Virus record (IMG/VR): IMGVR_UViG_3300032069_000013
Coordinates: 1 to 55,610 of that record
Reading direction: 5' to 3' (one strand)
Source of the DNA: a virus
Length of the DNA: 55,610 nt
The stretch's first letter is position 1; each line of letters begins with the position of its first letter. The notes beneath the pieces are model-generated. The model saw only the letters and a list, made by a program, of their open reading frames with translations, searched no databases and was not told the origin of the DNA. Positions 50,753 through 55,610 of the stretch are shown here, piece by piece. The translations under genes were made by a program, and so were the position numbers.

Positions 50753-53118
50753 AAACTGCTATAGTTATTATAAGTTTGTTAGCATCTGCTGTCAGTTTGG
50801 TTATAGGAATAGTCGCTGCTCATAAAGCAGGCGATACACCGTTTTCCAGTGTAGAAAACGAACAAAAAAATCTTGTGGATATACGAAGAATAGAAATGAG
50901 TGAAGGTCTTTGCGTACCGATTATTTACGGCTCTTCTGAAATTGGAGGAAATATTATATGGTGGGATTATAGTCAATACGATCCTACGCATTATCAAGTT
51001 AAGGTATGGTTGACTTTAGCACAAGGTGTGTGTGTAAAATCTTACGGAAATGACTCTGCTAACAATTGGATAATGGTTGATGGAAAATATTTTAAATCAA
51101 GTAATATAGATTATATTTTAAGAACCGGTTTAAATAATACAAAATTGCCTCAGAAAGTAGCGTTTGAAAATGTTTTAGACTCTTTGCCGGATATAGGAAA
51201 ATATGCTTCAGGACTGAAAGAACTGGCGCATATTTTTATTTACAAATATATTCTTGAAGAATACGCAAAATATATACCTTTATTTACATTTAAGATTAAA
51301 AGAGTTTTAAACACTCCGATCATTAACCAAGAAATTTATAAAGCGGAATCTTTTTTAATATTTGATGCTGATATGTTAATTGAATATACTTTTAGTGATA
51401 TATATAATAATTTTGTCGTCAATGAATCTTTTGTAAAAGTGGCTATGGATAGAACCGGAAAATATAGATTATTGTCAAGTTCAGCGAAAACCCGTGGCGG
51501 TTTTGCTTTTACGGCTGGATATCTTTGGTTGTCTGTTGATTATGGAGTTACGTATACTAAAGTATATCCGGGAAAAGAAGCATGGACTTCTGTAGCTATA
51601 AGTAAATCCGGACATGTAATGTTAGCTACTATAAGTGAATCATACCCTAAATTATCCTTAGATTTTGGAACTACTTGGAATACATTAGTGACGCCTTTAG
51701 GGATTAATGCTCAATATAGTTGCTGTGCTATTGATGAGAACGGAAGTACTTTTTTAATAGGTGCTATGAATGGAGCTATAGCTATTACGCATCATTATGG
51801 AAGTGTTTGGTATCCTTCTGTTTTATCCGGTTACCAGTGGTGGGATTTGGCTTGTAGTGATGACGGTCAAGTAATGCTCGGAGCCGCTCTTGACAGAACT
51901 GATATAGCTAAATCTACCGATGGAGGAACAACTTGGGGGGTTTGTGGTACTTTTACAGAACCTTGCGGTATATGCATGGATTCTTATGGTGTACGATTTT
52001 ACGCTATAGATTATTCATTAAAAAGAGTTTATGCTTCTTATAATTCCGGTATATCGTGGGTAAGTATTTCTGATGATATAGAATGTTTATCATGTATCCG
52101 TTGTGATGACACAGGTAAATTAATTGTAGTAAGTCAACGAGCAGATAGTACCGTCGGTGTTTTAGGAAGAGGATATTTTACTAGTTCAGATTATGGAAAT
52201 ACATTGACAGAACGATTTATTCCGGGTGTAGATAATATTCCGACAACATGTTGTATATCCGGAAATGGTAATTATTTTATTATAGATAATGTTGATTTAG
52301 CTGTTCTTTTGTGGGTTGATGAACTCTGGCAGCAAAATTGTCAAATATCCCGAAATATTTTCTTGGGGCATAATCCTGTTGCTGTTATTTATGATCTTCT
52401 TATAAATCAATTAAAAAAATCTTCCAGTGACATAGATTTAATAAGTTTCAATAACGCTGCGAATGAAATGTACAACAAATTATACTCTGTAAATATGACT
52501 ATTAACCAGCCAAAAACCGTTAAGGAAATAGTAGATCAGATTCAGACAGTATATGATATTTATTTGATAAAAAATACGGAAGATAAATATGCGATTTTAT
52601 TTTTTAAGGATACCGATATTTCCAATTGTAAAGCAACTATTTATGATCCCGATATTATAGATTTAAATTTTACCCGTAAATCATGGGACGATACCTTTAA
52701 TTCTTTCACAGGTACATACAATCCTGCTTATGAGATAGATACTCAATACCCCGAAGGCGTGAATTTATACTCGCTAAATCAGCGATCTGTTACGGTAAAA
52801 AATGACGCTAATATTTTATTAACCGGAAATGTAAGATCGAAATCTATTGATCTGTCTATCATGGGTTATAAGCCGTCAGTAGAGAACAGACTGAAAGAGA
52901 TCATGGCGCGTGAGTCTTATCCTTTTTCTGTTGTAAGTGTTACCGTAGGTCTGAAATTTTCTTTTGTTGGTCTGGGAGACATTGTAAAAATAAGTAGCGT
53001 CGATTATTCAATAAATAATTATTTTCGTATCATTGATATTGACAATATGGAAATTGACAAAAACGAATTTAAAATGACACTTATGGAATTAAGAGAGGTT
53101 TTAACCGCTTCCTTGTAA
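50743..53118 (+). CDS. Tail tip (gpJ/TipJ-like) protein with inserted Asp-box propeller (791 aa)
   Basis: N-terminus with a hydrophobic segment (AIVIISLLASAVSLVIGIVA), then RRIEMSEGLCVPIIYGSSEIGGNIIWW, typical of tip proteins. Residues about 225-530 contain six Asp-box-like repeats (SVDYGVTY, SLDFGTTW, THHYGSVW, STDGGTTW, SYNSGISW, SSDYGNTL). The last 240 residues (NPVAVIYDLL...GVNLYSLNQRSVTVKNDANILL...) are again a tip/hub fold. A beta-propeller inserted in the hub probably binds a host glycan. Confidence 0.8.
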   Translation: MGVETAIVIISLLASAVSLVIGIVAAHKAGDTPFSSVENEQKNLVDIRRIEMSEGLCVPIIYGSSEIGGNIIWWDYSQYDPTHYQVKVWLTLAQGVCVKSYGNDSANNWIMVDGKYFKSSNIDYILRTGLNNTKLPQKVAFENVLDSLPDIGKYASGLKELAHIFIYKYILEEYAKYIPLFTFKIKRVLNTPIINQEIYKAESFLIFDADMLIEYTFSDIYNNFVVNESFVKVAMDRTGKYRLLSSSAKTRGGFAFTAGYLWLSVDYGVTYTKVYPGKEAWTSVAISKSGHVMLATISESYPKLSLDFGTTWNTLVTPLGINAQYSCCAIDENGSTFLIGAMNGAIAITHHYGSVWYPSVLSGYQWWDLACSDDGQVMLGAALDRTDIAKSTDGGTTWGVCGTFTEPCGICMDSYGVRFYAIDYSLKRVYASYNSGISWVSISDDIECLSCIRCDDTGKLIVVSQRADSTVGVLGRGYFTSSDYGNTLTERFIPGVDNIPTTCCISGNGNYFIIDNVDLAVLLWVDELWQQNCQISRNIFLGHNPVAVIYDLLINQLKKSSSDIDLISFNNAANEMYNKLYSVNMTINQPKTVKEIVDQIQTVYDIYLIKNTEDKYAILFFKDTDISNCKATIYDPDIIDLNFTRKSWDDTFNSFTGTYNPAYEIDTQYPEGVNLYSLNQRSVTVKNDANILLTGNVRSKSIDLSIMGYKPSVENRLKEIMARESYPFSVVSVTVGLKFSFVGLGDIVKISSVDYSINNYFRIIDIDNMEIDKNEFKMTLMELREVLTASL

Positions 53119-53125
53119 CCTATTA

Positions 53126-53190
53126 TATCTTCAATAAAATCAATGACTTAGGTCATACACCTTTGTATCTTCAATAAAATCAATAACTTA
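53126..53190 (+). repeat. Tandem 25-bp direct repeats
   Basis: TATCTTCAATAAAATCAAT at 53126 and the same with one mismatch (TGACTTA against TAACTTA) at 53166; start-to-start spacing is 40 bp, about four helical turns. They lie in the intergenic region before the pentapeptide gene and upstream of its promoter. Such repeats can be operator sites. Confidence 0.85.
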
Positions 53191-53209
53191 CGTAGTGTAC
53201 ATTTTTTAG

Positions 53210-53264
53210 TTTTTTTATCAAAAATGTGATCGTTTTTGATAAAAAAAATGTATATTATATAATA
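53210..53264 (+). promoter_or_regulatory. Sigma-70-like promoter with -35 in a palindrome
   Basis: TTGATA at 53237-53242 and TATAAT at 53259-53264 are separated by 16 bp. The -35 lies in the right arm of a perfect 15-bp palindrome (53210-53224-like left arm TTTTTTTATCAAAAA; right arm at 53234-53248). A repressor or activator could bind it. It would drive the pentapeptide locus. The stem is not followed by a T tract, so it is not a forward terminator. Confidence 0.65.
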
Positions 53265-53299
53265 AGAAAACAACATAAACCTAAACAGAGGAGTGAGTT

Positions 53300-53767
53300 A
53301 TGAAAATTACACAGTATCAGTTATTAAAATCAGGTGTTGACAAATGGAACACCTGGAGAAAAGAAAACCCCGGTGTTAAGATTGACCTGACAGATGCTGA
53401 CTTGACACGTGCTAACCTATCACACGCTGACCTGACAGATGCTGACCTGACACGTGCTAACCTACCATACGCTGACCTGACACGTGCTAACCTGACACGT
53501 GCTAACCTGATAGATGCTAACCTGGCATGTACTAACCTGACACGTGCTGACCTGACACGTGCTGACCTGTCATGTACTAACCTGACATATGCTAACCTGA
53601 TAGATGCTAATCTGACAGATGCTAACCTGACACGTGCTAACCTGACAGATGCTGACTTGACACGTGCTAATCTGACAGATGCTAACCTGACACGTGCTAA
53701 CCTATCACACGCTGACCTGACAGATGCTAACCTGTCACACGCTAACCTGACAGATGCGCTACTTTAA
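53300..53767 (+). CDS. Pentapeptide-repeat protein (155 aa)
   Basis: Residues 1-33 (ITQYQLLKSGVDKWNTWRKENPGVKID) form the conserved head of a common pentapeptide family, followed by about 24 pentapeptides with consensus A(D/N)LTX to residue 152. Only a small set of unit types is used (LTDA, LTRA, LSHA, LSCT, LPYA, LIDA, LACT, LTYA). The protein would be an acidic beta-helix. Function unknown; DNA mimicry toward gyrase or restriction enzymes is a known role for relatives. GAGGAGT ribosome site; own promoter upstream. Confidence 0.85.
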   Translation: MKITQYQLLKSGVDKWNTWRKENPGVKIDLTDADLTRANLSHADLTDADLTRANLPYADLTRANLTRANLIDANLACTNLTRADLTRADLSCTNLTYANLIDANLTDANLTRANLTDADLTRANLTDANLTRANLSHADLTDANLSHANLTDALL

Positions 53768-53827
53768 TAAACAAGACATAGGTGTCAATACCATAGTTTT
53801 ACTTAAACTTAAACAGAGGAGTGAGTT

Positions 53828-54403
53828 ATGAAAATTACCCGAACCGATTGCAAAATTATCGTATCATCGTCTTATAACGCTGATCTGATTCCTCTCGCTC
53901 ATGCAGCCGGCGGAAAATGGAATAGAGATCACGCCGTGTGGGAATACGATATTAGGGCGGAACAGCAGGTTGCAGAGGCGTATCGTACTGCATACGGGTA
54001 CTGGGATGATGTGGTTGATACTGTGGTTTTGCGCTGCACATCTGATGCTGAGGCTACCATACGTACTGATAGCCTGAAATTAGGCGGCCGCCCGATTGCC
54101 AGAGCGTCAGGGCGCAATAGTGGTGCCAGGCTATGTGATGGTGTGATTATATTGAATGGTGGTTTCAGTAGTGGCGGTAGCGTGAAAAATTGGCAAACGG
54201 TATGCAAAGCAGGAACCAGTTTTCGTTTGCTGGATGTACCAAAACCGATGGCGGAAAAACTGGTTGCTGATCCTGACTGGTGCTCAGAAATAGAAATTGA
54301 GCCAACCGAAAAACCAGCGGAAATCAACCGCGACGCGCTAATCGAGGAGCGTACAAAATTAATGACTAGAATTACAGAAATTGACGCAATTCTGCATCAA
54401 TAA
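53828..54403 (+). CDS. Protein with HARP-like N-terminus (191 aa)
   Basis: The N-terminal ADLIPLAHAAGGKWNRDHAVWEYDI is like HARP/related small beta domains (l...ggkwn...k.Wxf) found at the start of helicase-associated proteins. The rest is glycine-rich, with a coiled-coil end. DNA is markedly richer in G and C than most of the genome. The 30 bases around the start are shared with the pentapeptide genes (CTAAACAGAGGAGTGAG then ATGAAAATTAC), so the leader was duplicated. Function unknown. Confidence 0.6.
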   Translation: MKITRTDCKIIVSSSYNADLIPLAHAAGGKWNRDHAVWEYDIRAEQQVAEAYRTAYGYWDDVVDTVVLRCTSDAEATIRTDSLKLGGRPIARASGRNSGARLCDGVIILNGGFSSGGSVKNWQTVCKAGTSFRLLDVPKPMAEKLVADPDWCSEIEIEPTEKPAEINRDALIEERTKLMTRITEIDAILHQ

Positions 54404-54453
54404 TCGGAAGCCTATATTATTAATTTCTTAAACCTAAACTAAAGGAATGTTTT

Positions 54454-55416
54454 ATGACCCCCAAACAATTTTTAGAGCAAAAATCAACAAAATTAGAACG
54501 GTTGGCAGGAACTCGCGGAATAATTGAAAAACGCGAACGACTGCAAAAATTAATACGGTACCACGCCCAATATACTGGCAGGATGTACCCGATTAATTAT
54601 CATCTGGCAGAAAAAAAACGGGTAGAGGATAAATTGTATACAGAGTATTGCCGGACAAAAAAACTGGCAGCAATCAATGATCCGTTAACGTGGAGACGAG
54701 GAAAATACGGTGAGTTTATCATGGGAAAAGGGCTGCCGACATATGGCCGTTTTGAGCAATTGTATATTGATCGATACAACAAATTACTACAGGCCGAAAA
54801 AAGTATCCTCAACGATCTGCGAAAAAATGCAGATGAACACGGATGGATGGAACGGAGATCATGGGAAAAGGGCCGTGGTGAAGAACTTTCGATTGATCTG
54901 TATGGTGCGGATTTTGATAAAAATCTGTATGTTGTGCAGGTTAGGCAAGCCAGCCGTGCGCGCACTAGTTACTGGTTGGAGGTGCGTAAATCCTATTTTT
55001 TGATCGGCAGAAACGAAAACGGACTCGCATTTGCACATTGCATTAATGGAGCAGGAGTCCGGGCAGCAATCAGACAAGAAACAGAGGCCAAACCAGAAAC
55101 AGCGGTAAATGCTGCATTAAAATGGATATGGAGTACGGATAGATATACGGAGATTGTACGTCAGGGCGATATCGGATTATTACCCGTAAAATTAAAACCA
55201 GCAATAAAACCTATTGGTGCGCATGTGATAATGGTAGTAGATGCTCATCAATTGTGGAGTGGGGAAATCAGGAAAAATGGTAAATTATTTGCCAAAAATC
55301 CTTATCTCCATCATGTTAAAAAACAGCATCCAGACGTTAAATGCAATGGATGGTATCAGGTAATTGTCGGAAAGAGAGAACTGCCCTGGAGTTTTGCTCC
55401 AGCAACAAAAGACTAG
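54454..55416 (+). CDS. Hypothetical protein (320 aa)
   Basis: Basic at the N-terminus (helical, KRERLQKLIRYHAQYTGRMYP), then a mixed domain with aromatic-rich parts and a C-terminal HVIMVVDAHQLWSGEIRKNGKLFAKNPYLHHVKKQHPDVKCNGWYQVIVG. No family recognised. Like its upstream neighbour it has higher G+C than the core genome and probably came in with it. The AAACTAAAGGAATG leader is the standard one of this phage. Confidence 0.65.
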   Translation: MTPKQFLEQKSTKLERLAGTRGIIEKRERLQKLIRYHAQYTGRMYPINYHLAEKKRVEDKLYTEYCRTKKLAAINDPLTWRRGKYGEFIMGKGLPTYGRFEQLYIDRYNKLLQAEKSILNDLRKNADEHGWMERRSWEKGRGEELSIDLYGADFDKNLYVVQVRQASRARTSYWLEVRKSYFLIGRNENGLAFAHCINGAGVRAAIRQETEAKPETAVNAALKWIWSTDRYTEIVRQGDIGLLPVKLKPAIKPIGAHVIMVVDAHQLWSGEIRKNGKLFAKNPYLHHVKKQHPDVKCNGWYQVIVGKRELPWSFAPATKD

Positions 55417-55438
55417 TACAGAGAGAGGTATAAAAATT

Positions 55439-55480
55439 AATCTCATAGGCGCCGATCTCGTAGGTGCTATCAGGGATTAA
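55439..55480 (+). pseudogene. Fragment of the small pentapeptide-repeat gene
   Basis: The frame NLIGADLVGAIRD then stop at 55478-55480 matches the end of the protein encoded at 343-519, and the 30 bases 55465-55494 are identical to 504-533. There is no start codon or ribosome site. It is a decayed duplicate. Confidence 0.6.
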
Positions 55481-55531
55481 TCAAAATTCACAAGTCCGAA
55501 CAATTTTTAAACCTAAACAGAGGAGTGAGTT

Positions 55532-55610
55532 ATGAAAATTACACAGTATCAGTTATTAAAATCAGGTGTTGACAAATGGAACACCTGGAGAAAAGAAAAC
55601 CCCGGTGTTA
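55532..55610 (+). CDS. Pentapeptide-repeat protein, 5' part (continues at position 1)
   Basis: The first 26 codons are identical in sequence to those of the gene at 53300, including the upstream ribosome site (GAGGAGTGAG). The window ends within codon 27, whose first base is A; joined to bases 1-2 (AC) this is Asn, followed by LTDAD. Hence the gene is probably continuous across the ends of the map (about 123 aa). Confidence 0.8.
   Translation, partial: MKITQYQLLKSGVDKWNTWRKENPGV

Noticed and set aside
53300-53767. Diversity-generating retroelement target
   Set aside because: Unit variation is not adenine-specific and no reverse transcriptase or template repeat was found.
1-55610. Temperate lifestyle
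   Set aside because: No integrase, excisionase, attachment-site duplication or CI-like repressor was recognised; absence by eye is not proof.
1-55610. tRNA genes
   Set aside because: No cloverleaf with the usual T-arm pattern was spotted by eye; a covariance search was not possible.

Overview
The window reads as one essentially complete tailed-phage genome (55.6 kb, roughly one third G+C by eye) with every convincing gene on the + strand. There is no rRNA, no tRNA I could recognise, no integrase or excisionase, no reverse transcriptase and no CRISPR array. The capsid (HK97 fold), large terminase, portal, long tape-measure protein and a lambda/GTA-like tail tip make it a siphovirus. The host cannot be named; AGGAG ribosome sites are standard, and the surface-glycan genes suggest a host with a complex envelope glycan. 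The ends appear to join: a pentapeptide-repeat gene that starts at 55532 runs off the right edge and, read across into position 1, continues in frame and in repeat register to a stop at 291-293. This suggests a circular map or a circularly permuted genome cut inside that gene.

Layout. (1) 53300 through the junction to 519: a locus of pentapeptide-repeat genes, with two higher-G+C genes between them and a degraded fragment. (2) 592-1835: a sliding-clamp-like protein and a small ribbon-helix-helix protein. (3) 2137-12718: replication and recombination block (Snf2-type helicase, RuvC-like resolvase, Fe-S uracil-DNA glycosylase, Sak4-like ATPase, a DUF669-like protein, family A DNA polymerase, primase-helicase, ParB/Srx-like protein). 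This block is flanked by two related quasi-palindromic elements (A at 1826-1980, B at 12884-13059), and contains a foreign-looking higher-G+C patch (3430-4300) and two AGCNN pentanucleotide repeat tracts. (4) 13133-17176: small genes, a Gp157 homologue, and a coupled ParB / PP-loop (PAPS reductase-like) / HTH cassette. (5) 17237-23927: packaging and head module, closed by a strong terminator. (6) 23991-35043: a lipase-like protein followed by an unusually large glycan island of about ten glycosyltransferase, methyltransferase, deacetylase and WbqC-like genes. (7) 35061-53118: decoration or fibre proteins, head-tail connectors, tail tube, frameshifted tail chaperones, tape measure, fibre, and a tail tip with NlpC/P60 and an inserted Asp-box propeller.

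How it works together: the replication genes form a self-contained PolA-type replisome with its own clamp but no clamp loader in the window. The late genes are mostly translationally coupled through ATGA overlaps, while early genes and the pentapeptide locus have individual leaders resembling AAACTAAAGGAGTG. The best-supported notable finding is a canonical -1 frameshift signal (A AAA AAC plus a 14-bp stem) in the tail chaperone pair. The most intriguing unexplained structures are elements A/B with their TATAGCA half-sites, the frame-independent TCCAGAG motif, the AGCNN tracts, the modular pentapeptide genes at the ends, and the glycan island. All family calls are from reading motifs; no searches were run.
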